A DNA stretch of 64,000 nucleotides from Thunnus maccoyii (lineage: Eukaryota > Chordata > Actinopteri > Scombriformes > Scombridae), in the NCBI RefSeq assembly GCF_910596095.1, contig NC_056539.1:2645001-2709000 (forward strand). The letters run 5' to 3'. The position numbers and the translations under genes were made by a program. The number at the start of each line of letters is the position of its first letter. Position 1 is the stretch's first letter. Of this stretch, positions 42,445 to 53,639 are shown piece by piece. Under the pieces are notes generated by a model. It was not told the origin of the DNA and did not search any database. It saw only the letters and a list, made by a program, of their open reading frames with translations.

Positions 42445-45400
42445 CGAATCAATTCAACTTCAGACCAATGTTAGTCCGTAAGACTGGGAAACACCTGAAG
42501 GAAACTCACTGAATATAAAGGACAGCATACTGACTCCACTTTGGACACACAAAACCACACATTTTAAACTACTTCATTGGACATCCTGAGTGTAAATTAG
42601 TGACCTTTTTTTCTCCTTATTCCCTTTTAGATTGAGTGCACCACCATAAAACATACTTTACTTACTGACTTTCTTTATGACATGTCACAGGATTGGGTAA
42701 GTCTAGCTTGGATTGCAGATTTTAATTTGGTCACTGTGTAAATTTGGAAAATTGGCGTCCTTTAAACTTCTATTTTTCTTTAAAACAGAGCTGGCGTTTT
42801 GCCTATTCTGTTATGTTAAACTATTTGGTTTTGTTGAGTTTGAATGATGGAAGTATAGTCATCGAGCATAGCTACAATATGCTCTACAGCTATATGTTGC
42901 ATTGTATACTATTATATTGTATGTCAAAATACTGTATAATACCACAATTCGCTCTAGCTTGCCAATACCTTGAAGAAGAGGTATAATGACCATAGTTATA
43001 ACCCAGCTAATATTTTCATGTATATTCATGTATGTACAAAATGAATGTTCAGAGACACATCAAGGAATGACCATTTACAGCAAATGGTTATACAGTTAGA
43101 TTTGGTGGAAAAGGCTCTGCTGTTTGAGGGAGCTCTCAAAGAATCCAAGCAGCAACAAGGATTCTGCTTAGAGAGCTAATCCCCTTAATAAACACCTGTA
43201 CATCAAATCTTAGTTACAATATGAAATACCACATAAGGAGGAGGTTGGGCCAGCAGAAAACTGTTAGCAAGAGATTGGCTGAGTGAAGTGTGACAGTGTC
43301 AGGTTAAAATGTCTTGATATACACTTTTCATAAATGTGATTGTATGTTCTATTTCATTCTTTCTGACCGCCAGAGGCAGTGCTTAACACTGGATGTTATC
43401 TGTTTCAGGTCGCACAGGTCGAGTATCAATAAAGTCACATGTGACCTGGGATGACATAGCGTATATAAGCCCATGTCATCATGAAAGATGTCCCTTGTAT
43501 TTTCTTGCAGCAGGTAATCCAGGAATGCAGGTTGAATCAAAGAAAGACAACAGCTAGTGACTTTTTGCTAGAAGCCCTGTAACCACATGGTTGGAGCTAC
43601 GGTTTCATCCTCCAAGGGCTGCAATTAGACAATCATGGCTAATCTGTAACTCTTGAGTTGTTAGACCAGTGTTTTTACCCATTACATTATGGATAGGCTA
43701 ATGACAGGCGTCTTTTCCAACTCTGAAGCTAGGATAACAAGGTAAGTGTGGCCTCCCTTTGCTAGCTTGAAGTAAATTACTTTTTTAAGAGGAGCCTATT
43801 GTCGGATCTCCTTTATAGCTTATTGTCGCTGGGCTAAATGTTTGCGCTTGCAGTATTTTTCTGTTATTGGTAGGGACAACTTTTCAATTACAGTTATTTT
43901 ATTCCCTCCTGATGAGTGGTTTTGCTCGTTAAAGTGTGTTCCTCCTTAGCTTTGATGGAAAGAGCGACTGTTTGCAGGTAATCTTCTTTTGTTGTGATTG
44001 CTGTAGAGGTGCTTTGGTGTGATACATTACAGAAACAGGTGATTTGCTCCCTGTTTTTTGGCCGCTCATTTTGTAAATCTAGCAGTACTAACACACTCTA
44101 GTGTCTTGTTACTGAGGGAGTTGTTTTGATTTGAGTGTCAGAAACTCACCCTCTTTAGCAAAGTGATTGTTTTTCCCATTATTAGAGAGCGAGTTTGTTC
44201 CTGAGTAAAAAGTTCTCTTTGAACTACATGAATATAGTTAAAAACATAAAATTAAGAATACAAATTGCTCATATCACAGCTCACCATGGCTACCAGAGGA
44301 CCTGCCAATCCTTTGAATGGATCGATCACTGCCTCCAGGCTCCTGCACGGCCGGCACCTCAGATGCAGAGGGGTTGGAGGTCTGGGTATCATCTGTAGAA
44401 CTGTAGTTACATGCGTAGCAGCCACACAGCTGTGGATGAGTCAGTGATTGTGAGGCATACTGAGAACAGCTGAAATAAGTGTGACTTCAGTGCTCTGCCT
44501 GAACCAACGCTATGCTCCATTTTCAGCAAACTATTGTATTACGTTTAAGAAGATACAGAGAAAGTAATGTCATATAGAGACGAAGTAATCAGAATGTTTA
44601 TTTTCTGGTAAGTCAACAGTGGATCCTCAAAAGCTGCACCTACTTTGTATTTGAAGCTGATTTGAATCAGGGCCTTTGTATTTGGATCAAGGAGCTCATG
44701 AAAACTAAAGGAACGCTCTCTGTTATTTTAATACACCACATATTTAATCGACATTTCATATCTTCCGCTGCTATGTATATAATATAATTATTTTTACTTT
44801 GTATACTGAGCATTTTGGGCACAAAAGTCTTTCAGAATGAATTAAGTTTTATATTTTCACATTTTCAGGTTGTAGTTTGAGTAGGCGCTGAGCAGCTGTG
44901 TCTTTTAGATAAATATAAGTATCAGATCAGACTCAGTATCAGCAGATACTTGTCATTAAAGGACTTGGATCAGAATCAGGGTAGAAAAAACTTGATGGGG
45001 ACATCCCTATCTTGCACTGCACTGTAATTTTTTTTATTATTCTTTTCAGCTTTTGTTCCATTTGAGCTTATTTTTATCTTATAAAGTCATTGTAAAAAGA
45101 TATATAAAGAGAATTATCAGAAATTAAATGTTTTATATAACACACTTGAACTGCTTTGTTGTTCAGTGTTGCTATACAAATGCTTCGTCTTGCCTATTAA
45201 ACACACACACACATACACACACACACACACACACTCAACATAAGAACACACGTACAAGCATGTACATGTAAGTGATACAGCCACTATAGCACAGTCCTGA
45301 CTCGAACAACTTCACAAAGACGCCATGAAATTGTTGGTGGTGATAAACAACTCTTAACTTTCTTAAAAGGCAGAATGTGTTTGAAGACACAGAATGCTGT

Positions 45401-46300
45401 AGGGCATTTCAAGGTCTGGTCTATTCAAGGTGAAAACTGCTTATGTGAGTTAAAAGCCTGAAAGAAAAGGGAAAAAAAAAAAATCATAAAAATAGGAGTA
45501 TGAATCTCAGCAGACAATGACACTACAAACACCAACTCATCCAATAGCCCCAATTTTCATACATAATAAGAAAGTCAGAACTTCTTCTTAGATACTTTAG
45601 GGCCATGCTGTTGAGCAAAGCATAAAACATGAACCTCCTGACTAGACCTCATTTATATTGCTACTTCAAAATGCATAAAGAATGAAGAGAGGAGTGCGTT
45701 CCTTTGTTTTACCTTGTTCAGGCGTGGTTTTGTCATGTTCCTGATGGGATCAAACATGCTCTCCACTTGAAAGAGTGTTGCTTCTAATTTATTCAGTGTT
45801 TTTGACAAAGGGGGCACATGGGAAGAAAATGAAGTCTAATTAGACCGAAACCCACTAGCATCATGTGTTTCATCTGCGCAAATAAAACACCATTTGTATA
45901 TGGTGAATACATCAAATTCAATGCAGCAAGTTAAAAATGTTATTAAGTTTCTGACTATAGCTCATCTATTCCTCGTCACGACCTCATCTCACTTTTTTAG
46001 ATATCAGCACCTCTTGTGGTGATAGTGGCAAGTACACCCAGAGAAGTAGAAAACTATGTAATATGAAGGAACTTTTGTGTCTTTATTATGCAATCAAGCA
46101 GAGGAGGTTTGCAACTAAAAAATATGTTTGCAGTGTCGACAGTTTTGCTTTCAATCAAAAAAATGTTTTATTGCAAGTAAAATACATTTGTGATTAAAAT
46201 GTGAATCAGAACTTCAAATCCAAAAGTTTTGTTTTCAAATCCGAAAGTTTTGCTTGCTGTTGAGCTGAATCTCATGGGCAGGACCTACGCTGAAAGATGT
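42445..46300. other. no gene recognised; microsatellite at 45.2 kb
   Basis: Mostly AT-rich. A (CA)n run lies at 45199-45234. At 46130-46260 AAAGTTTTGCTT/AAAGTTTTGTTT words recur. An ATG-led frame at 44286 (MATRGPANPLNGSITASRLL) sits in a locally GC-richer patch but shows no domain. Nothing firmer is supported. Confidence 0.35.
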
Positions 46301-46309
46301 AAGACATGT

Positions 46310-46965
46310 TGGTAACACTTTATAAAACAGCCTGCGTTTCACGGCGTAACTTCCTGTCACTTACCATGTAATTTTCCAGAACTTACAGTGTAACTTCCTT
46401 GTATGAATCCATACATATAAAATACTTACCGGTTCTTACTGGTAATTAAATGTAGGTACAGCAGAAGAAAACAAGACGAGGAACAAGGGAGTAACAATTG
46501 GGGATTCAGAGCGTAACTTCCCAGCATTTACCGCATAATGTCACGGAACTTATGGTGTAACTTCCTCGTGTGAATCAATACATATGTATATGTGCAATAA
46601 AATCAAATGTTTTTGCCCTTTGCTTATGGCAATTTTGACAATTTGGTGCATGTGTGTTTGGCAGGCAGGCAAGCTTTATCCATCCTCCAGGAACTTATTA
46701 TGTTTATGTCTTCTGCTTCATTGTATGAACTTGAATAAGAACAAGCTGAGAAATGGGTCTATACCTTTGTAAATTAGCTCCTAACAGCCATATTGGTCCA
46801 GCACTGCAGCAGCTCATAACGGGCAAACTTACTTCTCTCAAGTGCACAGCTATGGAAGGCTTGTATTGTCATCCAAGGATGAAAAAAATATACTAATGTA
46901 ATAATATACATAGTATATCCTTAATTACACAGTAATGAGGTATGCATATATATATATATATATAT
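46310..46965 (-). repeat. inverted copy of the 59.1-59.8 kb repeat, left part
   Basis: The sequence from GGTAACACTTTATAAAACAG to TAATGAGGTATGCATA is the reverse complement of 59264-59793, with long near-identical blocks such as CATACATATGTATATGTGC, GCAGCTCATAACGGGCAAAC and GTATTGTCATCCAAGGATGA. The family end (GGTAACRCTTTATAA) is a common fish DNA-transposon terminus. It is interrupted by the Harbinger element and resumes at about 48795. Confidence 0.85.
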
Positions 46966-46970
46966 TTGTA

Positions 46971-47085
46971 TAACAATATCCGGTTCAGTGTGGTATTTAC
47001 AAAATATAACAATAGTAATAATAATGTGTAAACTATGAGTATATAACAATATCCGGTTCAGTGTGGTATTTAGAAAATACAATAA
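46971..47085. repeat. 73-bp-period direct repeat at the Harbinger edge
   Basis: TAACAATATCCGGTTCAGTG plus TGGTATTTA begins at 46971 and again at 47044. It sits between the TA-run and the transposase stop and may be subterminal transposase-binding sequence. Confidence 0.75.
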
Positions 47086-47191
47086 TAACAGCCAATGTAT
47101 TTAACTATACAGTATTGAACCTATGAACAACATTCAAACAAATTTAAAATATCTGACATCTTCTATCTTCTACGGTTGCATTGCTGTATCT

Positions 47192-48653
47192 TTAACCTAT
47201 GAGTCCGTGGTGCACAGGGTCGTACTGCCATGGTAGTTGGCCAGCAGGTGAGACAAAATACAGTTTAAATGTGTCTCGAATGCGCAGAGCCTCTGCAGAT
47301 GCCCGGTTGCCCCTTGGCGTCTGGATCTCCTGTAGACACGCCCTGGCGTTGACAACATCAAAGCTGTCATCCTGGCTGGCTGATCCCTCCACTTCATTGC
47401 ACAGGTAGTTGCATAATAGGCAGGTTGCTTTGACGATGCTGTCTGCCAGGTCAGGGTTCACCCCCATCGGTCTTTTATAGACCCTGAATTGCTGGGTCAG
47501 AATGCCGAATGCATTTTCTGATATGCAACGCGCTCTTGACAGGCGGAGGTTGAAGATGCGCTTGTCCTCTTCAAGATGCTTTCCAGGGTAGGGTCGGAGG
47601 AGGTATGGCTTCATGGGAAAAGCAAAAGCACAATTACATGATTGACCTTCCCCAATTCAGGTGCAGATGGGAGCTCCAATGGGGGTGGAACATTCAGTGT
47701 TCCACACTGGAGGGCCCGTCCCAGCGCAGAATCTGCAAATATACCTCTGTTGCTATTCCCACCATAGCTCCCCACATCTATGGCAAGGAAGTGGTTACCC
47801 GCATCCCCTAAGGCGAGGAGGACAGTGGAAAAGGTGCCTTTATAATTTATAAAAAGGGAACCTGTGTTTGCAGGGGCCTCTATTCTGACATGCTTCCCAT
47901 CCAGAGCTCCAAGGCAATTAGGGAAGTTCCATCTCTCATTGAACCTCCTTGCCGTGTTCTTCCAGATCTCCTCTGTTGGAGCTGGCATGTGTTTGTCCTT
48001 GAGTTGCAGCCAGATTTGGTCACAGGTCTCCCCCACAATCTTCCCCACGGTGCTGATGCCCAACCTGAAACTGCTGGCGATGGTGGTAAATGAGTCCCCA
48101 GTGCTGAGATATCTACAATCATACAAATAGCAAATGAATTGATGAACGAACAGACGTGTGTGTTTGCAACTCGGTTAATAAATTGATGGAACAATTTAAA
48201 GCAAGGGTGCAATCAGCTCTAGCAGAAAAGTTACACAGATTGATCACAGTTTATTGACTCATCTTGTCTGTATGTTGCAGAGTTTTGAGGCTGTGCCCTG
48301 AATATCTGCAGATCTAGTCAAAAGGCTGATCATCTGTGATCAGGTGTGTGTCCCTACATTAGATATACTGCCAGCCGCTGTTCGGGATCAATTGGATCGC
48401 GGAAATTGGTGGTCTTCTTTTTAATGTGTGGTTCCAGTATTGCTAGAAGTGTATCAAACTGGACCACTGACATCCTGAAATAGACCTGGAAACGATCGGG
48501 AGAATTCCGCAGCTCCTTTATCAACAGGTGAAACTCTCCCTGCTCTTGACATCTTCTCAGGATTGGATGGACCCAATATTTCCTTTTTCTTTTTCTTTCT
48601 CTTTCAAGAAGTGAGAGGACCACAAAATCATCCTCACTGCTTGACAACTCCAT
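47192..48653 (-). pseudogene. Harbinger transposase, almost complete but catalytically broken
   Basis: The ATG at 48653 (MELSSSEDDFVVLSLLERER) opens exon 1, which contains FRMSVVQFDTLLAILEPHIK and DPEQRLAVYL and ends at a donor at 48358/48357. Exon 2 starts at 48112 after TTGTAG and reads YLSTGDSFTTIASSFRLGIS (the helix-turn-helix-like part), WNFPNCLGALDGKHVRIEAP with the first catalytic Asp, and ALGDAGNHFLAIDVGSYGG. Near 47630 a deletion shifts the frame; homologues have a VxDxAF motif with the second Asp there, but here VIVLLLFP meets AFPMKPYLLRPYPG, so the Asp is lost. The rest reads RLSRARCISENAFGIL, with the third acidic residue, to a stop at 47192. A fine example of a recently killed copy. 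Confidence 0.85.
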
Positions 48654-48794
48654 TTTGCCTTGTATTGCAAATTTTCGCAACGAATAGAATAATAAAACGC
48701 ATCGGACTCAGTGTGCAAGGTTTCTGTGTGTAACGATATTTGTCGGATGACGGATTAAAAAAACGCATACGAAAAAAACGGACTTGGTGTGGAA

Positions 48795-48870
48795 AGTCCT
48801 TTACTCAGTAAGGACAGACTACTTACTCTATAAGTACATGGTAACAACAGGGGATGAGTTGAATTAGGAC
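48795..48870 (-). repeat. right part of the repeat split by Harbinger
   Basis: TTACTCAGTAAGGACAGACT, CTACTTACTC and TACATGGTAACAACAGGGG are the complement of 59141-59190, where TACCATGTAGAGAAAGTAGT and CCTTACTGAGTAAGAC are found. This shows the Harbinger block of about 1.8 kb lies inside one copy of the repeat. Confidence 0.8.
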
Positions 48871-48874
48871 ATTT

Positions 48875-49230
48875 CCACTGTTCCCCTATTCTTTATCGCT
48901 TACTGTATAATTGCCCAGTAAAAACAAGTGATCACAGTAAACACTGTCAAACATTACAGGGCCTATGCCCATCTGATGTTACAATAAGAGACCAAAGACT
49001 AGTTGTTTGGTTTGGTTACCTTTCAAAAACCATGCAACATATCATTAACAACAGGCAGGAACTACATTTTGAACAGACAATTAGAAAACAATATTGAACA
49101 TGATTAAATTATTACACAATATAAATATGCTATTTAAATTGAACTATATAAAAATTACACAAGAAAATATCTTAAGTCTTAACTAAGGAAACAAAGGTGG
49201 CAATCAAAATCAAAATGCAGTTATAAAATT
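48875..49230. other. no gene recognised
   Basis: AT-rich DNA between the split repeat and the CCDC106-like exons. Confidence 0.4.
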
Positions 49231-49235
49231 ATTAA

Positions 49236-49807
49236 TTATGGTAAAAAATAACGACAACAACAAATTTTCATGAACCATTTTCTTCTAAATCGCAACTTCA
49301 GAAGGAGAAGTTTATTGCCTCTTTTGAGTCTGTTCATTTTTTCCTTGAGCTCAGGGCAGGAGTCCACAAGTCTTTTTAGCTCCAAGGCAAAATCTTTCAG
49401 GGTTGTCCATTCCGTGTAAGGGGGGGCATCAAAGTTTTCCCCTTCAGAAGCTACCTGTAATCACAGTTACTAAATTGTATTACATTATAGTGAAGTCTAA
49501 AACACACATGCACACAATTGTTACATAACAGCATTCATTCCATGTCCTTCATCCCCCAAAATTAAAAACTAGAGTTATAAGATATTCTGATATGACGCAG
49601 TAGTGAATAACACTTTAAAAGCAGGCATGGTGTCATCACAAATACACCTATAACATTTTCACATGCAGTGCACATACTGTACCTCAGCAATTATGCTTGT
49701 TAATAGCCATTGTAGTCTTGTCCATTTTGTGGCATTTCAAGGCCTGAGACTGACTGGGAGAGACTACTTTTGTATGTCTTCAGGACATACTTGTATCTAT
49801 GCATCAC
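49236..49807 (-). pseudogene. CCDC106-like gene, last two exons (transposon-associated family)
   Basis: Exon A begins at 49807 after CTGCACAG and reads VMHRYKYVLKTYKSSLSQ. After a frame change it ends LLTSIIAE at a donor, GAG|GTACAG (exon end 49683). Exon B starts at 49454 after GATTACAG and continues in frame: VASEGENFDAPPYTEWTTLK, DFALELKRLVDSCPELKEKM, NRLKRGNKLLLLKLRFRR, to a stop at 49236. The pattern R-Y-K-Y-[VI]-L-x-T-[FY], AxIAE, then LxDFA...KEKM..LK..G.LL recalls the many CCDC106-like fish proteins, thought to derive from transposons. The in-frame join across the predicted intron supports real splicing; the frame break inside exon A suggests decay. Function unknown. Identification from memory of the family, moderate. 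Confidence 0.5.
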
Positions 49808-50281
49808 CTGTGCAGGTGTAGTCACTGCACAACAAACACAAAATGATAAGTATTATACTTCTTTCCCATATTTGTTAGGTGGCTTCAGCATTGTACATAA
49901 TATTTGGTACAACAGTGCCTCATATTGATTTGTAACAAAGCTTACATCGACACAATATTAAACACCTTGCTACAAGCAACTATACTGTAACTAATGAAAT
50001 ACTAAATTATGAACACTGGATTCTGGAAGACATGTCAAATCAGAATATTTGTGTAGTGAATTTAGTGTTTTCTATTGTATAAGACATAGAAAACCTGACT
50101 AAACACAAAATATTTTTTAAATAGTGATTTAATTTCTTAAAGTACCCAAAACCAATAGACCCCTATGTGAAAAAGTAACTGCCCCCTTAGTTGGGTTAAA
50201 TTTGATTAGATACACCCTGGCCCGATTACTGCCAGCCCTGCTGGATCTAAACATCACTTAAACACAACCTTTCCAGCAATG

Positions 50282-51100
50282 TCAAGTAGACTCAAATGTC
50301 TCAGCAAACAGCACACTATGGCGTGGGACGGCAGGAAAACCGTGTTCAGTATCTCCGTGAACCCTGGTGAAGGGATCATAGCGAGCCACTGGTGCCCTCA
50401 GCTTTCCGGGATCCGAAAAAGCAGCATTGACGAACGACCGGAGCTCCGTAACACGAGGCCACACCGGGGAGTGCTTGGAGGCAGGCTATGGACCATAAAC
50501 ATCTCCTCCCAAGACGCTGCGAACAGGTGCAGGTGGATCAGCCAGCACAGGAATATCTTTCAGGTCGGTCACCATCTTGATAACTCTCGGAAGGTCCTGG
50601 AGGAGAGCTTTGGTGGGAAGGTGGCCGGCTTGGCGTGATGAGGTGGGAGATAGCCACATGAGTGGTGCTCCCTTCTCGTCGTCGAGCTCCAGGTCTCCCA
50701 ATGGGGAGAGGGGAGAGCTGGGGGGGGGTGCCAACGATGGAGAGAGCTGAGTCATGGGACTCGCCCAACTGTCACCTGCGTTGGGACCTCCCTCTGGCTG
50801 CATCGCTGTGAAGGCTTCCGCTCAGCGTCGTAGCTCGTCGTGCAGTGGGGGTGGAGGCATTATGTAGCCGATATGGCAGTTGGGGCACAGATGAATCGCT
50901 CCGGCGGGGCGCTGAGTGTTGATTGAAGACATTATTTCTTCTGACTGCATCAGACGCTGAAGAAAAAATGGGAGCAGTTCTCTGGTCACACAGGTATTAT
51001 ATACCTTGGATGCGGACCTGAGAGGGGCAACTGTACGGGGCACAGTGGCACAAAAGAAAATCTTCACGACTGCGCATGCGCGCGGGGATAAACCCAATAG
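50282..51100 (-). pseudogene. retrotransposon Gag-like fragment
   Basis: On the minus strand three consecutive frames give one protein-like layout. First, at 51097-50822, is YNTCVTRELLPFFLQRLMQS with CPNCHIGYIMPPPP. Next, at 50803-50486, come Pro/Ser-rich sequence, SPLGDLELDDEKGAPLMWLS and DLPRVIKMVTDLKDIPVLAD. After a stop, at 50464-50282, is VWPRVTELRSFVNAAFSDPG followed by KLRAPVARYDPFTRVHGDTE. The last motif group is what I associate with Gag-like proteins of fish retroelements (DIRS/Ngaro-type or similar). The region is GC- and CpG-rich against its surroundings. It adjoins the Gmr1-type element without a visible boundary motif, and could be part of a composite. The family is uncertain. 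Confidence 0.45.
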
Positions 51101-51109
51101 CGACAGCCC

Positions 51110-52760
51110 TTAGAGGGCGAAGCCTATACGGAATAGAACGTACTCTGCTTCTCTTTTCATTAGCTCACGCTTAGCAGGGTTTATGCGATAAGGATGTTGT
51201 TTAATAGGTTTGGCACCTTTAACATCAATGTCATGCTGGAGGGCTGTGGTGCGAGTCGGGACATCATTGAAAAGACATGGGAAACAACCTGTTAACTCTA
51301 TGTTGCATCTTGTTGACAGGTGACTTAACTGAACTGGCAGCTTTTTTAACATCTCAGAATATGGTAACAGGATACTTTGATTTCTAGGGTGATGTGTCAT
51401 CAAATCATCATCGGGCAGGTCGGTGGCCTCTGTCACAATTAAAGTGCAGCTGCGGGGGACCACAGACGCTTTAACTGGGTCAGCCTTTTCTGGACAACTA
51501 ATTCCAGCTTCCTCTTTGGAATAGTAATGTTTTAACATATTGACATGGCATACACAAATTTTTCGTTTTCTCTTGGGCGTGCCAATGACGTAGTCAGTGT
51601 CACCGAGTTGCTCACGAACATCATATTGACTGGAGAATTTGGCTGAGAGCGCAGAGCCAGGGACAGGCAGCAACACCAAAACTTTGTCACCAACCTGAAA
51701 GTGTCAAGGGACAGCAGAGCGGTCATAGCGACGTTTCATCACTGTCTGTGAGGCAGAGAGAAACTTTTGTGCAAAGGAGTTGGCATAATGCAAACGCTCT
51801 CGAAACTGACTTGCATATTTTAGCATGTTGCATTCAGGAGACGAGTTGGATGACAGAAATTGATCCCGTAGCAATTTAAGTGGGCCATGGGGAGTGTGGG
51901 AAAAAACGAGCTTGGCGGGGTTGAATCCTAAGGATTCCTGAACAGCTTCACGGGCTGCAAACAACACAAACGGAATTCCCTCATCCCAGCTCTTCCCCGT
52001 GTCCAGACAATATTTGCGCAGCATTGCTTTTAACATTTGATGCCATCTCTCTAACGTGCCTTGAGTTTCAGGATGATACGCGCTGGAAACAGGATGATGT
52101 TGAATATTTAGAGTTTGGAAGACTTGATCGAAGAGTTTTGACTGGAAATTTGTAACCTGGTCAGTTTGGATAATACGGGGGAGACTGAATGTGGAAAAAA
52201 ACTTTGTTAAAGCCGTCACTACTGAGCTGGAGGTTACTTTACGCAGCAAGACAGCTTCGGGAAAGTGGGTAGCGGTGCACATAATGGTAAGTAAATACTG
52301 ATTCCCATTTTTGGTTCTAGGCAGGGGGCCAACACAGTCAATTATCACCCTTTCGAACGGCTCCCCTATTGCAGGTATAAGATGCAGTGGGGCTGGAGGG
52401 ATAGTTTGATTTGGTTTGCCTGTGATCTCACAAACATGGCAGCAGCGACAATACTTGGCTACATCAGCTTTTAATCCTGGCCAAAAGAAGTGCTTAAGGA
52501 TGAACTGATAGGTTTTTGTTACACCCAAATGTCCTGACCACTGGCTTTCATGTACTACAGATAAAACATGCTGGCGATTATCAGTAGGTACAACTATCTG
52601 ATAGACAGCACTCCAATCAGAATTAGCAGCTAGAGACGGAGACCATTTACGCACCATGTCTTTTTCTGGCTAACTTTTCACCCTCTGCTTTGTTGGCACT
52701 CACCACATTTGAGAAGCATCTTTTTAGTGTCAGGTCAGCCCCTTGAGCAGCACACAAGCG
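51110..52760 (-). pseudogene. Gmr1-type Ty3/gypsy pol: integrase followed by start of RT
   Basis: Minus strand. At 52760-52680 is LPVTRERLCAAQGADLTLKR, the linker before integrase; a frameshift follows. The 52657 frame gives the zinc-binding HHCC (HESQWSGH, then CCHVC) and the DDE core: Asp in VIIDCVGPLP, Asp in IIQTDQVTNF, Glu in GTLERWHQ. After a TGA at about 51703 (probably CGA to TGA), the frame goes on with VGDKVLVLLPVPGSALSAKF and DTDYVIGTPKRKRKICVCHV, the post-core domain. LQHDIDVKGAKPIKQHPYRI and NPAKRELMKREAEYVLFR follow, the start of reverse transcriptase. Integrase before RT is the order of Gmr1-like elements, opposite to ordinary gypsy. The RT ends abruptly at 51110. LTRs and Gag were not identified. 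Inactive. Confidence 0.85.
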
Positions 52761-53283
52761 TTCACGAGTCACCGGGAGAGACAGACTAGCAGGAGTTGGC
52801 ACGGCTGGGCTGGCGGGGCACACAAGTTCGGTTGCACTGCCATTAGGAACCGCGACAGCGACCTCCACTTCAATTTCTTCAGAAAAGGCTGGCATAAGCA
52901 CACTGTTAGACAGAGAAAACTCCTCACTTTTACGCGATTGGGCACAAGTGACTGCACATGAGGGAAACAAATTAGAGTGAGGCTGTGTTACCTCGCCAGA
53001 CTCCATGCGCTGAGGGGAATCCAACACTTTGTAACAGTTTGGGTCCGTGTTTCTTGGTTGAAGTAGAAGAAAACGAGTCAAAAAACTTACAGTCACGCTG
53101 ATACTGGGGTTTCCACAATGCTCGTCGTTTATTACTAACATCCACATCAACCTTATTAAGCTCGGTTGTACGGCTACTACTACTACCAACACTATTTCAA
53201 TCTTTTTCCAAGTAAACATAACATTTAACATACTCACAAGGTCTACCGACTATATCATTGCAAAAATTTGGAGCATTACTAAC

Positions 53284-53335
53284 CATCTGCATCACTCCCA
53301 CCACGGCTTCCACTCTCAGTTTCACTATTCTCCAT
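53284..53335 (-). other. exon-like block, acidic/serine N-terminus
   Basis: After a good acceptor (TTTCTTTTGCAG, exon start 53342) an ATG at 53335 opens MENSETESGSRGGSDAD and runs into a donor, GCAGATG|GTTAGT. It could be the first coding exon of the CCDC106-like gene 3.5 kb downstream on the same strand, with retroelement pieces now in the intron. The phase does not match exon A directly, so an intermediate exon would be needed. Tentative. Confidence 0.3.
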
Positions 53336-53639
53336 GGCAGAACTGCAAAAGAAAAAGCAATGAAAACAAACAAATTGTGTTGGGTAACGTGCTGGCAGCT
53401 GTTACTAGCTAATTAGTAGAGAAAAAATATATTCAATGTTAGTACCAGTGTGACAGCCGAGAAAAAAACAGGCTAGTCAACATATATACTCATACATATA
53501 TCATATATTTTCTATATATTCAATCTCTGCCAAGAACTTACAAAAATAGTAATTGACTACATTAAGGAAGGCAAATGCAAACCATTCCTGGAGTGACGTC
53601 TCTGACTGTTCTTAACGCAGCTGATGATCTGGCTCTGCT

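Noticed and set aside
44286-44447. ATG-led frame MATRGPANPLNGSITASRLL
   Set aside because: No splice donor or domain and no continuation was found; could be chance.
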